Shown in pieces: positions 18,359 through 28,261 of a stretch of 64,000 bases of DNA (position 1 is the stretch's first letter; each line of letters starts with the position of its first letter). This stretch comes from Deinococcus seoulensis (GTDB lineage Bacteria > Deinococcota > Deinococci > Deinococcales > Deinococcaceae), in contig NZ_BMQM01000003.1 in assembly GCF_014648115.1 (NCBI RefSeq), positions 1 through 64,000 of the forward strand, read 5' to 3'. The notes under the pieces are model-generated. The model was not told the origin of the DNA. It did not search any database and saw only the letters and a program-made list of their open reading frames with translations. The position numbers and the translations under genes are program-made.

Positions 18359-20371
18359 TCAGGGGTTCTGCACGAGCCTGAAGTCCCGGAAGCTCAGGCC
18401 GTAGCTGCTGCCGGGCGTGCCGACCGCGCCGAGAATCTGGAGTTGCGCGGCGGGGTTCGTGGCGGCCGCCGTGAAGGTGTACGTGAAGGGCTGCTCGGTG
18501 GCGTTCAGGGCGGCGGTCTTGTCGAGGTAGCGGGCGTAGCTGCCGCCGTTCTCGCCGATCACCACGGCGACCTCGCGGGCGTCGGTGGCCCTGCCCTTGA
18601 AGGTCAGGGTGTAGGACTTCCCGGCGGTCAGGGGCACGTCGGTCTGGTTGAGTTGCACGTGCCAGTTGTTGGCGGGGTCCACGTCCCTGACGTTCAGGGT
18701 GACGGTGCCGCCGCCGACGCTGGTGGTCAGGCGTTCCGGGACGTTACTCCAGGTGGTCCAGTACGCGGTGCCGGGCACGCCTGTGATGCCGGGGTGGTTG
18801 GGGCTGTCCTGCGTGAACGCGGCGTTGTACAGCAGGTTCCCGTCGGCGGCGGGTGGGCGCGCCCCGGCGGCGTTCCCGATGCGCTTGACGACCACGTTGT
18901 CGATCCAGACGGGGCCGGTGCCGGCGTTCCCGAGGTTGAATTCCAGGCGGGTGGCGGCGTCCGTGGTGGCTTTCATGTCGAAGGTGACGGTCTTGCGTTC
19001 CTTCGTGGTGCCCAGTTGCAGGGTCTGCTCGCCGGAGTACGCGGCGTACCCGCGGTCCTGCCCGCCGCCGACTTTCAGCATCATGGGCCGCGCGGTCTGC
19101 GCCCAGGCGTCGAAGGACACCTCGTACTTCCCGCCGGTTTCCACGTTCAGGCCGTCCTGCCGGACCTGCACGGCGTAGTTCACGCTGCCGGGGTTGGTGA
19201 TATCGACCTTCAGGGCCTTCCCGGCGGCCACGTCGTTGCTCAGGGTGGCCTGCCCGTCACTGCGGAACAGCGTCCAGTACGCGCTCTGGGTCACGCCGTC
19301 CAGGCGGGGGGCGTCGGCGGTGACGCGCTTGTCGTCGTCGGCCCAGTCGAAGGACTCGTTGAACACGAGGTTCCCGTCCTGCTGGGCGTCACGGGCCTCG
19401 GCGGGCGTCCAGGGGTACTTCATGTCGGGGCGGGCGCCGGGACTGGCGGTCTCGCCGGTCAGGCCGTACACGCGCACGTAATCCACGCGCATCTCGGCGG
19501 TGTCCGGGGTGCTGGCGTCGGGGTTCCCGTCGAAGTTGCCGCCCACCGCGAGGTTCAGCAGCAGGTGGAAGGGTTTGTCGAACGGCGCGGGCCAGGCGTG
19601 CAGGTCGGCGTCACTGGTGGGCGGCGTGCCCCTGGCGCTCCACCAGGCGGTCTTCTCGCTGGTCAGTTGGCCGTCGATGAACCACTGGATCTTGCCGGGC
19701 GTCCATTCCACGGTGTAGGTGTGCCACTGGTCCATGGTGCCGCCGTTCGGGAAGTTCACGGTGGTGCCGGAGTACACGTTGTTCGGCCACTGCCCGCCGT
19801 AGTGCAGGGTCTGCGCGAGTTCCGTGGGTTTGCTGCCCCAGCCCTCGGCGATGTCGATCTCGCCGCTGGCGGCCCAGACGCCGTAGGGGTTGGGTTCTTC
19901 CGGCAGCAGCCAGATGGCGGGCCACAGGCCCTTGCCGGTGGGGAATTTCGCGCGGATCTCGAATTTGCCGTAGGCGCGGCTGAACTTCCCGGCGGTGCGG
20001 ATGCGCGCGGAGGTCCAGTCGAAGGTGCTGTTCTGGCCGTTCGCGGTTCCCTGGTACGCGCCCCGGCGGGCCGTGATGACCAGTTCGCCGTTCTCGACTC
20101 GCAGGTTCTCGGGCCGGTCCGTGTAGTACTCCAGTTCGTTGTTGCCCCACCCGCTCACGTAGTCGCTGCCGGACATGAAGCCGTTGCCGATCTGCGGGGT
20201 CCAGTTGGCGCTGCTGAGGCTGGTGCCGTTGAATTCGTCCTGCCAGACGGCCTGCGGTTCGGCCGCACCTGACCGCGTGCAGCCGGCCAGCAGTGAGGCG
20301 GTCAGGGCCACGGCAAACAGGCGGGCGGTGCGGGCGACCGGGCGGGTGGGGCCTTTCAGTGAGCTGTTCAT
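18359..20371 (-). CDS. Secreted GH16 beta-glucanase lipoprotein with two carbohydrate-binding-like modules
   Basis: 670 residues. A lipoprotein signal ends LLAGC (Cys31). The GH16 domain (about 38-305) includes WQDEFNGTSLSSANW, ELEYYTDRPEN, AIWLLPEEPNPYGVWAASG and the catalytic E-I-D-I-A-E (about 171-176), intact, as in endo-beta-1,3- or 1,3-1,4-glucanases. Two CBM4/9-like jelly rolls follow (each beginning NLVFNESF or NLLYNAAF). It should act on beta-glucans outside the cell. Two LacI-type operator palindromes lie upstream at 20535 and 20752, implying sugar-dependent repression. ATG 20371 is preferred to the longer frame to 20479. Confidence 0.92.
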   Translation of the reverse strand: MNSSLKGPTRPVARTARLFAVALTASLLAGCTRSGAAEPQAVWQDEFNGTSLSSANWTPQIGNGFMSGSDYVSGWGNNELEYYTDRPENLRVENGELVITARRGAYQGTANGQNSTFDWTSARIRTAGKFSRAYGKFEIRAKFPTGKGLWPAIWLLPEEPNPYGVWAASGEIDIAEGWGSKPTELAQTLHYGGQWPNNVYSGTTVNFPNGGTMDQWHTYTVEWTPGKIQWFIDGQLTSEKTAWWSARGTPPTSDADLHAWPAPFDKPFHLLLNLAVGGNFDGNPDASTPDTAEMRVDYVRVYGLTGETASPGARPDMKYPWTPAEARDAQQDGNLVFNESFDWADDDKRVTADAPRLDGVTQSAYWTLFRSDGQATLSNDVAAGKALKVDITNPGSVNYAVQVRQDGLNVETGGKYEVSFDAWAQTARPMMLKVGGGQDRGYAAYSGEQTLQLGTTKERKTVTFDMKATTDAATRLEFNLGNAGTGPVWIDNVVVKRIGNAAGARPPAADGNLLYNAAFTQDSPNHPGITGVPGTAYWTTWSNVPERLTTSVGGGTVTLNVRDVDPANNWHVQLNQTDVPLTAGKSYTLTFKGRATDAREVAVVIGENGGSYARYLDKTAALNATEQPFTYTFTAAATNPAAQLQILGAVGTPGSSYGLSFRDFRLVQNP

Positions 20372-20534
20372 GCTGACTCCTGGGGAGCAAGAAGACCTGC
20401 TGCCACCGGACCCGCGCAGACGGGGCCTTGTGGGACGGCAGAACGGGGCGGCCCGGAAACGGGGGAGGCCGGTGGGCATGGGTTGGAGCGGGGCTCCTGC
20501 TGGACTGTCTGTACCGCCTGAGCCTAAGCAATTC

Positions 20535-20548
20535 TGAAAACGCTGTCA
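20535..20548. promoter_or_regulatory. LacI-type operator half-palindrome (proximal)
   Basis: TGAAAACGCTGTCA matches the TGAAA-CGC-TTCA pattern of LacI/GalR-family operators with two deviations. It lies about 165 bp before the GH16 start. Confidence 0.5.
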
Positions 20549-20751
20549 AGCTGCGCAGAGCAAGGATGAAGGTGCATGATGCCCGGCCGGAGTCATGCGT
20601 CAGAAAGGTCCGCGTGATGCTGAGGAGAAGAATAGAGCGACCCAGACACCTAAATCCGGCGATATAGTGCAGATTGAGGGTGCGGGTATCTCTGGCGGGC
20701 GTCCTCTGGATGACCGGGGCGTCATTCTGAAATGTGACGGGTGACACCAGA

Positions 20752-20775
20752 AGTTTTGAAAGCGCTTTCAAAACT
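20752..20775. promoter_or_regulatory. Perfect 24-bp LacI-type operator palindrome (distal)
   Basis: Perfect palindrome centred on TGAAAGCGCTTTCA, a textbook LacI/GalR-family operator core with a central CG. It lies about 380 bp before the GH16 start and about 90 bp before the DUF2256 start. The 490 bp between those genes (20372-20861) contains the two operators and no convincing coding frame. Looping between the two sites is possible. Confidence 0.65.
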
Positions 20776-20861
20776 AGAAGACGTCCCTCTTCACTCACCA
20801 TGAAGGCCACCCCGGAGGGATCGCACACTCTGCCCCCACCCCAGCAGGCACACTCGGAAGC

Positions 20862-21041
20862 ATGAGCCCCACCACTGCCCGGCGCCCCGGCGGAGGCCGC
20901 AAACCCAGCGAACGCCCCAGCAAACCCTGCGCCCACTGCGGCCTGCCCTTCACGTGGCGCAAGAAATGGGAACGCGACTGGGACAACGTCCTGTACTGCT
21001 CGGACCGCTGCCGCGCCGCCGCCAAACGGGACCGCCCGTGA
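20862..21041 (+). CDS. DUF2256 small zinc-ribbon-like protein
   Basis: 59 residues, missed by simple gene finders. The whole protein is one DUF2256 motif: [31 protein letters not shown], with four cysteines placed for zinc binding and an N-terminal Arg/Pro tail. A CACACT hexamer lies 7 bp before the ATG. Its TGA overlaps the GTG of uvsE (CGTGAC), so the two are coupled. DUF2256 genes are often found near cryptochrome/photolyase or repair genes. The biochemical role is unknown. Confidence 0.85.
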   Translation: MSPTTARRPGGGRKPSERPSKPCAHCGLPFTWRKKWERDWDNVLYCSDRCRAAAKRDRP

Positions 21042-21955
21042 CAGCCACCCCGAACGCGGGCAGCCCCGCCTACGGCCTCGTATGCCTGACCACCGGCCCC
21101 GAGGTCCGGTTCCGCACCATCACTCTCACCCGCTACCGCGCCCTGACCCCCACCGCGCGCGAGGGTGCCCTGCTCGACCTGTACGCCGACAACATCGCCC
21201 GGCTGCGCGCCGCCGCCACCTTCTGCCAGGAACGCGGCATCCGCCTGTACCGCCTGAGCTCCAGCCTGTTCCCCATGCTCGACCTCGCCGGAGACGACAC
21301 GGGCGCCGCCGTCCTGACCCACCTCGCCCCGCAACTGACCCGCGCCGGACAGGCCTTCACGGACGCCGGTATCCGCGTGCTGATGCACCCCGAGCAGTTC
21401 ATCGTGCTGAACAGCGACCGCCCCGAAGTCCGCGGCAGCAGTTTGCGTGCCATCAGCGCCCACGCCCGCGTCATGGACGACCTCGGCCTGACCCGCACCC
21501 CCTGGAACCTGCTACTGCTGCACGGTGGCAAGGGCGGCCGCGCCGCCGAACTGCGCGACCTGATCCCCGACCTGCCGGACGCCGTGCGCCTGCGCCTGGG
21601 CCTGGAAAACGACGAACGCGCCTACAGCCCCCGCGACCTGCTGCCCGTCTGCGAGGCCACCGGCACGCCCCTCGTGTTCGACGCGCACCACCACGTCATC
21701 CACGACCGCCTGCCCGACCAGGAACACCCCAGCGTCCGCGAGTGGGTCCTGAGTGCCCGCCGCACCTGGACACCCCCCGACTGGCAGGTCGTGCACCTGA
21801 GTAACGGCATCGACGGCCCCCAGGACCGCCGCCACAGCCGGCTGATCACCCACCTGCCCAGCGCCTACCACGACGTTCCCTGGATCGAGGTCGAAGCCAA
21901 AGGCAAGGAAGAAGCCCTGGCCGCCCTGGCCGCAGCCCCGCCCGCACTGACCTGA
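21038..21955 (+). CDS. uvsE: UV damage endonuclease UvsE
   Basis: 305 residues, TIM-barrel UVDE enzyme that nicks DNA 5' of UV photoproducts in an alternative excision pathway, known in Deinococcus as UV endonuclease beta. Signatures are [22 protein letters not shown], the [29 protein letters not shown] block, [37 protein letters not shown] and [11 protein letters not shown] (metal-binding His/Glu/Asp). GTG 21038 overlaps the DUF2256 stop by 4 bp and is preferred to the longer frame. Confidence 0.95.
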   Translation: MTATPNAGSPAYGLVCLTTGPEVRFRTITLTRYRALTPTAREGALLDLYADNIARLRAAATFCQERGIRLYRLSSSLFPMLDLAGDDTGAAVLTHLAPQLTRAGQAFTDAGIRVLMHPEQFIVLNSDRPEVRGSSLRAISAHARVMDDLGLTRTPWNLLLLHGGKGGRAAELRDLIPDLPDAVRLRLGLENDERAYSPRDLLPVCEATGTPLVFDAHHHVIHDRLPDQEHPSVREWVLSARRTWTPPDWQVVHLSNGIDGPQDRRHSRLITHLPSAYHDVPWIEVEAKGKEEALAALAAAPPALT

Positions 21956-22049
21956 TCCGATCCCTACCCACGCTGGCACGCCGGGCGCCTAGCACGCCGC
22001 CGCCCCGCATGCCGCCGCAGATGCCCCGACGGCCGGGCTGTCCGCCCGG

Positions 22050-22055
22050 TACGCT
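22050..22055 (+). promoter_or_regulatory. Leaderless -10 box (TACGCT)
   Basis: TACGCT is 6 bp before the ATG at 22062. Confidence 0.55.
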
Positions 22056-22061
22056 CTGGGC

Positions 22062-22985
22062 ATGACCCAGCGTTCAGTCCGATCCCTGACCCTGACCGCC
22101 CTGCTGACCCTCCCCCTGACCGCGCACGCCGCTGGCATTCTGGGCACCAGCGTCACGCAGGCGCAGATTCAGCAGTCCGCGTTCTGCCAGTCTTACGACT
22201 GCGGCGAACCGTTCGTGCGCGGCCGGGAATGGCAGTACCCGTTCAGTCGCTACCAGGGGCTGTCCATCACGCGCGAATCCGCCGAACCCGGCAGCCGCGT
22301 CGTGGATGTTCAACTGTGGGTCCGGAACGACGGTCTGAACGCCGCTGCCGACCGCGCCGCCTTCCAGCAGATGCAGAAACTCGCGCTGGGGTACGTGCCG
22401 TATACCGGCGCCGTTGAATCCTGCTACGGCGCGAACTTCACCCGCACGCTCGTCGACAGCCCGGACGAACGCACCCAGGGCGTCACCTGCGAGAAATGGG
22501 ACAGCTCCACCGATTTCAACGTCACGGTCAGCCCGGCATTCCTCGCGCGGACCGCGCCCGCGCCCGCCACGCTCACGACCGGCCCCACCAAACTGAACAC
22601 CTGGAAATTCACGGGGTGCGCCTCCCAGAGCGGCACGAACGCCTACCTTCAGATGGGCGAGGCCGCCCGCTGCACCCTGCGCATCGAGACCAAGGGCGCG
22701 CAGAGCGCCGTGGTCCGCGCGGACTTCCAGTACGAGATCGAGTACGTGCAGAACGGCCAGTACGTGAAAAAACTCCTGCCAGACGTGGAAACCTGGGTGG
22801 CCGGCCGCACACCCGGCACCCTCGACCCGCGCCTCAGCCAGAACGGGCGGGTCGTCACGGCGTCCGTCAGTCTGGCCGTGAAGAAGGTTCCGGACCGCAC
22901 CGTCACCAGCCTGAACACCATCGCCCGCCTGACGTTCGCGAACGGCACCGTGAAGACCGCGTACGAACCGCTGCTGGTCCGCTGA
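22062..22985 (+). CDS. Secreted protein of unknown function
   Basis: 307 residues with a clear Sec signal peptide (VRSLTLTALLTLPLTAHA, cleavage near residue 24). The mature part is beta-rich with paired cysteines (FCQSYDCG near the N-terminus, SCYGAN, VTCEKWD, FTGCAS, ARCTLRIE), suggesting several disulfides and an exported, stable fold. No domain recognised. The TACGCT box fixes the start. Followed by a short gap and the exonuclease gene, which has its own box. Confidence 0.65.
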   Translation: MTQRSVRSLTLTALLTLPLTAHAAGILGTSVTQAQIQQSAFCQSYDCGEPFVRGREWQYPFSRYQGLSITRESAEPGSRVVDVQLWVRNDGLNAAADRAAFQQMQKLALGYVPYTGAVESCYGANFTRTLVDSPDERTQGVTCEKWDSSTDFNVTVSPAFLARTAPAPATLTTGPTKLNTWKFTGCASQSGTNAYLQMGEAARCTLRIETKGAQSAVVRADFQYEIEYVQNGQYVKKLLPDVETWVAGRTPGTLDPRLSQNGRVVTASVSLAVKKVPDRTVTSLNTIARLTFANGTVKTAYEPLLVR

Positions 22986-23035
22986 CCCGCCCCTCCCGCC
23001 CCGCACACCCCACAGAGGCTCCGCCCCGCACGCGC

Positions 23036-23041
23036 TACGCT
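23036..23041 (+). promoter_or_regulatory. Leaderless -10 box (TACGCT) for the exonuclease gene
   Basis: TACGCT is 7 bp before the GTG at 23049. Confidence 0.55.
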
Positions 23042-23048
23042 GCGGGGC

Positions 23049-23591
23049 GTGAATGTTGTCGTGTTCGACCTTGAAACCACGGGCCTCTCACCGGAACGGG
23101 ACGGCATCGTGGAAATCGGCGCGGTGCGCATCGTGGACGGTCAGGTGCAGGAACACCTGAAGTACGAGACGCTGGTGCGCCCCACCACCCCCGACGGGCA
23201 GACCCTGATGATTCCCTGGCGGGCCGAGCAGGTGCACGGCATCAGCAACGCAATGGTCCGCACCGCCCCGACCATTGCCGAGGTCCTGCCGGAATTCATC
23301 GAGTACGTGAACGGCTGGCCGGTCGTGGCGCACAACATCGGCTTCGACGGCGGGTTCATGCGCGCCAACGCCCAGCGGCACGGCCTGACCTGGGCGCCCG
23401 CCAGTGAGCACTGCACCGTGCAACTCTCGCGCCGCGCCTTCCCGAAGGAACGCGCGCACAACCTGACGGTCCTGGCCGAACGGCTGGGCCTGAACTTCGC
23501 GCCCGGCGGCCGTCACCGGTCGTTCGGTGACGTGCAGGTGACCGCGCAGGCCTACCTGCGCCTGATGGAACTGATCAAGTTGCGGGCCTGA
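23049..23591 (+). CDS. DnaQ-like 3'-5' exonuclease
   Basis: 180 residues, single DEDDh exonuclease domain: motif [22 protein letters not shown] (D-x-E), motif [15 protein letters not shown], and motif [19 protein letters not shown] (H-x4-D). It is about the size of a Pol III epsilon catalytic core but may also act as a free repair exonuclease. It is not adjacent to a polymerase gene. The GTG start follows a TACGCT box by 7 bp. Confidence 0.88.
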   Translation: MNVVVFDLETTGLSPERDGIVEIGAVRIVDGQVQEHLKYETLVRPTTPDGQTLMIPWRAEQVHGISNAMVRTAPTIAEVLPEFIEYVNGWPVVAHNIGFDGGFMRANAQRHGLTWAPASEHCTVQLSRRAFPKERAHNLTVLAERLGLNFAPGGRHRSFGDVQVTAQAYLRLMELIKLRA

Positions 23592-23642
23592 CGTGGGCGT
23601 GGGCCGTGCAAAACAGCCTGCGGCGCCGTGCCCACGCCTCAC

Positions 23643-25709
23643 CTACTTCTTCGCGGCGGCGGCCGTGCCGGGGCGCGGCACCAGCACCAGCGCGTTGGGC
23701 ACGGTGCGGCTCCAGACGGTGTTCAGGTACCCGCCCAGGTCGGCGTACCCGCCCGTGACGTACGCGGTGGCGCTGCTGCCACTGTCGAGCCGCACGGCGT
23801 CCCGCACGCCGGCCCCGGCCAGCGCGGCGGCGAACGTTTCGGGACTGCCGTACTCCAGGTAGGCGATGGTGGGCCGTCCGCTCAGCGTGCCGAACGCCAC
23901 CTGCCGGGTGGGTCGCCAGATGCTGGCGGTCGTGTTGAAGCCCTCGCGGACCGGGTCCACCACGACCTTCCCGCCCTGCACCAGCAGCGGCCCGGCGCTC
24001 AGGGCGTCCACGGCGCCGCTCCAGGGGGCGTCGGTGGCGCGCCAGTCCAGCGTGACGGTCAGCGGCGACCCGGCCGCGCGGGGTAACTGCGGAAAGCGGG
24101 CGTGGTCGAACGTGACGGCCAGCGTCCCGGCGGGCGGAACGACACTTCCCGTGAAGGCCCGCAGGACGCTGCTGCTGCCCGGCGTGACGTACAGCGTGGT
24201 CAGGCTGTCCGCGCCGACGCTGCTGCGGCCGTCACCGACGAAGGCGGTCAGCAGGTCCGGGGCGGGCCGGGCGCGCACGCTGTTCACGGTGACGCTGTAC
24301 GGCGCGCCGTCCGGGTCCGCGCCGCTCAGGACGTAGCGGGGGCGGGGGTACCCGAACAGCGTGTCGCCCTGCGCGGTCACGCCCAGCGTCGCGCGTTTCT
24401 CCAGACTGCCGGAAGTCATCAGGCCGCCCACGGCGACCAGATCGACCGGCAGGTTGCTGCCCGGATCGAAGTACCCGCCGTTCACGCCCGCCACGCCGCC
24501 CGCCGCCCGCACGAGGTCCGCCACGCCGCTGGCCCGCCCGGCCGGGGCGCTGACCACGCGCGTCTGGTACAGCGCCGGGTCGAAGCTCAGCAGGTGCAGT
24601 TTGCCCTGCTGGCGGTACGTGACCCCGGTGGGCAGCGTGTCCGGGTTCACGGGCGGCGGGACGCTGGTGTCGGTGTAGGTGGTCGTGTCGATCACGATGC
24701 GGGCCGGGCTGTCCAGCGTGAAGATCTCACTGCGGCCCCCGCCGGTCCCCAGGAACAGGCTGCTGCCGCCCGCCGTGAGGTCCAGGGTCAGGGCGTCCCC
24801 GGATTCCAGGGTCTGCTGCACGGGCGAGCTGCTCACGCCGGGCAGCGTGAGGCGCAGTCCGCTGGCCTCGCGGTTCACGCTGTACGCGACGGCGCGTGCG
24901 TCCGGCACGTTGAATTCCAGGACCACGCGCTGCACTTCCACGCTGCGGTGCATGCTGCGGCTCACGCGGATGGTGCCCAGGTTCGCGGTCGGCTGGAACG
25001 CCGGGGTGGGGGCCGCCGGGGGCAGGCTGACGGCAGGCCGCGCGGGCGAGGCGGCCGGACGCGGGGTCGCTGGCGCCGGGACGGGCAGGGAGGGCTGCCC
25101 CGCCTGCGCGGGGGTGGCAGGTGCAGGGACTGCGGGCGTCTGTGTTGCGGGTCCCGGTGTTGCGGTCCCCTGTGCCGTGGTCCCCTGGGCTGCGGGGGTC
25201 TGGGCTGCGGGGGGCTGGGGCGTGGGAGGCAACGTCGCGGTGGGCACGCGGGCCGGGGCAGCGAAATCCAGCAGGTCCGGCGTGTCCGCCAGGATCCGCA
25301 CGCCCAGCACCTCCAGCGCCGCCAGCGGCACGAACAGGCTGCCGCCCGCCAGTTCCGGCAGCGGCAGCCGCGCACTCAGCGTGAACCCCACGGCCCGCCA
25401 GCCGGTCTGCGGCGAGAAGCGCAGTTCCCGCGTGCCCAGTTGCAGCCGCAGGTCCTGCGGATCGTTGCGGACCGCGACCCCCAGGCGCGGCAGGGTCCAC
25501 ACGGCCAGCGCCTCGCCACTCACGAACTGCCGGGAGTCCAGGCCCGCACTCTGCCGTAACCCGCCGATCGCCACGGGGCGCGCGGCGGCCACGCCGGACA
25601 CCAGCAGCGCCGACACGATGGCCGCCCTGCCCAGCCATCCCAGTCGCCTGCCCACCTGAAGGTCCGTGCCTGCCTGCCCGCTGTTCCCCTGAACGCCCCT
25701 GATCCTCAC
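23643..25709 (-). CDS. Phosphodiester glycosidase (NAGPA-domain) exported protein
   Basis: 688 residues. Signal-like N-terminus ([17 protein letters not shown], about 27-43), an N-terminal copper-amine-oxidase-like or AMIN-like beta region (about 50-150 and 245-330), a long Pro/Ala/Thr linker (about 165-245) and a C-terminal NAGPA catalytic domain with [27 protein letters not shown]. The NAGPA family removes N-acetylglucosamine from phosphodiesters; in bacteria it is linked to cell-wall glycan remodelling. A TACACT box (minus strand, 25717-25722) 7 bp before the GTG supports the 25709 start. Confidence 0.85.
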   Translation of the reverse strand: MRIRGVQGNSGQAGTDLQVGRRLGWLGRAAIVSALLVSGVAAARPVAIGGLRQSAGLDSRQFVSGEALAVWTLPRLGVAVRNDPQDLRLQLGTRELRFSPQTGWRAVGFTLSARLPLPELAGGSLFVPLAALEVLGVRILADTPDLLDFAAPARVPTATLPPTPQPPAAQTPAAQGTTAQGTATPGPATQTPAVPAPATPAQAGQPSLPVPAPATPRPAASPARPAVSLPPAAPTPAFQPTANLGTIRVSRSMHRSVEVQRVVLEFNVPDARAVAYSVNREASGLRLTLPGVSSSPVQQTLESGDALTLDLTAGGSSLFLGTGGGRSEIFTLDSPARIVIDTTTYTDTSVPPPVNPDTLPTGVTYRQQGKLHLLSFDPALYQTRVVSAPAGRASGVADLVRAAGGVAGVNGGYFDPGSNLPVDLVAVGGLMTSGSLEKRATLGVTAQGDTLFGYPRPRYVLSGADPDGAPYSVTVNSVRARPAPDLLTAFVGDGRSSVGADSLTTLYVTPGSSSVLRAFTGSVVPPAGTLAVTFDHARFPQLPRAAGSPLTVTLDWRATDAPWSGAVDALSAGPLLVQGGKVVVDPVREGFNTTASIWRPTRQVAFGTLSGRPTIAYLEYGSPETFAAALAGAGVRDAVRLDSGSSATAYVTGGYADLGGYLNTVWSRTVPNALVLVPRPGTAAAAKK

Positions 25710-25716
25710 GCGGGCG

Positions 25717-25722
25717 AGTGTA
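25717..25722 (-). promoter_or_regulatory. Leaderless -10 box (TACACT) for the NAGPA gene
   Basis: TACACT on the minus strand is 7 bp before the GTG at 25709. Confidence 0.55.
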
Positions 25723-25832
25723 ACGCCGCCGCCCCCGCCTGCGGGTGAGCGGCCCGTCAGGTTCCGCGCCGTCCACGCGGATTAATTCACGCGCGCCCGG
25801 CAGTCCGTCAGGCTCTTGTGTGAAAGGCTTCC

Positions 25833-25838
25833 TATACT
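25833..25838 (+). promoter_or_regulatory. -10 box (TATACT) for mglB
   Basis: TATACT, one base from TATAAT, lies 9 bp before the mglB ATG at 25848. Confidence 0.5.
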
Positions 25839-25847
25839 GGCAGCCAT

Positions 25848-26333
25848 ATGATTGAACCTTCACTGGCGCTGTACGGAGACGCGTTCGAACGCGTGGATCA
25901 GCTGATTCAGGACCTGCTGGAAACCACCGGCGTGCGCTACGGTCTGCTGGTCGACCGCAAGGGCTTCGTGCTGTCGCACAAGGAAGCGCTGTGGGCGCCG
26001 CGGCCCCCGGCGCTCGACAGTGTCGCCACGCTGGTCGCCAGTAACGCCGCCGCAACCGCCGCGCTGGCGAACATGCTGGGCGAACGCACCTTCAGTGAAC
26101 AGATTCATCAGGGCGAGAACGGCACCCTGTACGTCGAGTCGGTCGGCACGGACTCCCTGCTGACCCTGATCTTCGACGCGAGCGTCCCGCTGGGCAAGGT
26201 GAAGGTGTACGCCAAGAAGAGCATCACGCAGATCGCCGCGATTCTCGAGGAACTCAAGGACATCCCCCCGGTGCAGCTGGGCGAGGACTTCAGCCAGGGC
26301 GCCAGCGCACTGCTCGACGACCTGCTGGGCTGA
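25848..26333 (+). CDS. mglB: Roadblock/LC7 protein MglB
   Basis: 161 residues. MglB is the GTPase-activating partner of MglA, which sets polarity in motile bacteria and, in Thermus/Deinococcus, has unclear roles in cell organisation. The roadblock fold is visible: [29 protein letters not shown], then [23 protein letters not shown] and [19 protein letters not shown]. It precedes mglA by 68 bp in an operon. A short acidic C-terminus resembles that of Thermus MglB. Confidence 0.93.
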   Translation: MIEPSLALYGDAFERVDQLIQDLLETTGVRYGLLVDRKGFVLSHKEALWAPRPPALDSVATLVASNAAATAALANMLGERTFSEQIHQGENGTLYVESVGTDSLLTLIFDASVPLGKVKVYAKKSITQIAAILEELKDIPPVQLGEDFSQGASALLDDLLG

Positions 26334-26401
26334 AGGGCCCGCACCTCTGTTCCTTCCTCCTATCCCCTCACCCTGACCCGGCGTCACAGGAGACCTCGCC
26401 C

Positions 26402-26991
<590 letters not shown>

Positions 26992-26992
<1 letters not shown>

Positions 26993-27068
26993 TACGGACT
27001 CCGATTGAATAGCTTGTAAAGGCGTTCAATCCGAGCGGATACGAGTAGGAGAGAAACGGAATCCGTAT
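26992..27068 (+). repeat. TIR element copy B (77 bp, lacks hairpin 2)
   Basis: Begins with the last A of the mglA TAA stop and ends CCGTAT at 27068. It keeps the left terminus, hairpin 1 (TTGAATAGC...GCGTTCAA) and the right terminus but has no hairpin 2. The deletion fits recombination between the two AACGG copies found in the full-length elements. Confidence 0.85.
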
Positions 27069-27080
27069 AACCGTCGCACT

Positions 27081-27138
27081 GGGCATGCAGGACGTGGGCA
27101 GCGGAGTGAATTCCCCGCTGCCCACGTCCTGCATGCCC
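27081..27138. terminator. 24-bp perfect hairpin between mglA and ftsW/rodA
   Basis: Arms at 27081-27104 and 27115-27138 are perfectly complementary over 24 bases around a 10-base loop containing GAATT. It sits between convergent genes immediately after repeat B and probably ends transcription from both, though neither side has a T-run. Unusually long for a terminator here. Confidence 0.5.
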
Positions 27139-27148
27139 CCCCTCGCCG

Positions 27149-28261
27149 TCAGTCGGCGCTGAGCGGCAGGGCGTCCGGGCTCTGGCTTTCCTCGGGCAGG
27201 TGGCGGCGCACCTCGCGCATGGCGGAGTGGATGATCGCCAGGGCGAGACTCATGGTCAGCATGCTGGAAAAGCCGTAACTGACGAGCGGCAGCGGCACGC
27301 CCGTGACGGGGAAGACCCCGGCGGCGACGCACAGGTTCACGAAGGCCTGCCCGACGATCATGAACATCGACCCTATCGCGAGGATGCTGGCGCCGTGAAT
27401 CTCGGGCGTCATGGGACGCACGCGGCTGGCGAGATGCGCGACCTCCAGCGCCGTGGCGACGATCAGCCAGTACGCGAACAGCAGCATGGCGACGCCCAGC
27501 AGGCCCGACGTGAAGCCCACGGACGCGACGATCATGTCGGTGTGCTCGCCGAAGTAGTTGAAGCGCAGGCCGTCCGGCCCCTGGCCCCACAGACCGCCGA
27601 AGTTCAGGTCCCGGTGCGCCATCCCGATCTGGTCGAGGCCGATCTCGCGGATCTGCTCGGCGTTCTGGTGCGAGGTCAGGCGGGACATGATGTACGGGTG
27701 CCGTTCCAGGTACGTGCCGATCAGCGGCAGGATCATCATGGTGATGGCCAGCAGCAGCCCGCTGATGTTGCTGATCCGCACCCCGGCGGCGTACATGAGG
27801 ATGATGCCCAGCCCGAACATCAGGACGCTGGTGCCCAGGTCCGGTTCGACCAGCACCAGGATGGTGGTCAGCAGGATCATGCCGGTGGCGCTGATGAGTT
27901 TCTTCTGCACGCCGCGCCGCGCGAAGAACGACGCGAGCATCAGGACCAGGCCCAGTTTGCCCAGCTCGGACGGCTGGAAGCGCACCGGGCCGAAATCCAG
28001 CCAGCGGCGCGTGCCTGCACTCTCGGCAGTACCGACCCCGATGAACGGCACGAGCAGCAGCAGAAACAGCGTGAACCCCCAGAACCACGGGCCGACCCGC
28101 AGGAACGCGCGGGGACGCAACCGGGCCAGCGTGAGGGTCAGCAGTACGGCAACGACCATCTTGCTGCCGTGCTCGAGGATCTTGTCGGGTTCGGTCGTGG
28201 CGATCCCCAGCAGCCCGAGGCTCATGAGCATGATCTGCGCGATGACCAGTTGAACGCTCAC
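27149..28261 (-). CDS. FtsW/RodA/SpoVE-type peptidoglycan polymerase
   Basis: 370 residues with about ten membrane helices. SEDS family: conserved RRWLDFGPVRFQPSELGKLGLVL, VEPDLGTSVLMFGLGIILMYAAG and the C-terminal FPVTGVPLPLVSYGFSSMLTMSLALAI are all present, as expected for a glycosyltransferase that extends glycan strands. The GTG start overlaps the murD stop by 4 bp, so it is coupled to murD in a dcw-like pair; FtsW is the likelier of the two by that context. ORFs on the other strand are shadows. Confidence 0.9.
   Translation of the reverse strand: MSVQLVIAQIMLMSLGLLGIATTEPDKILEHGSKMVVAVLLTLTLARLRPRAFLRVGPWFWGFTLFLLLLVPFIGVGTAESAGTRRWLDFGPVRFQPSELGKLGLVLMLASFFARRGVQKKLISATGMILLTTILVLVEPDLGTSVLMFGLGIILMYAAGVRISNISGLLLAITMMILPLIGTYLERHPYIMSRLTSHQNAEQIREIGLDQIGMAHRDLNFGGLWGQGPDGLRFNYFGEHTDMIVASVGFTSGLLGVAMLLFAYWLIVATALEVAHLASRVRPMTPEIHGASILAIGSMFMIVGQAFVNLCVAAGVFPVTGVPLPLVSYGFSSMLTMSLALAIIHSAMREVRRHLPEESQSPDALPLSAD

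Noticed and set aside
18296..20272. Rightward 658-codon frame over GH16
   Set aside because: Antisense shadow of the glucanase gene, Gly/Val-rich and without any domain.
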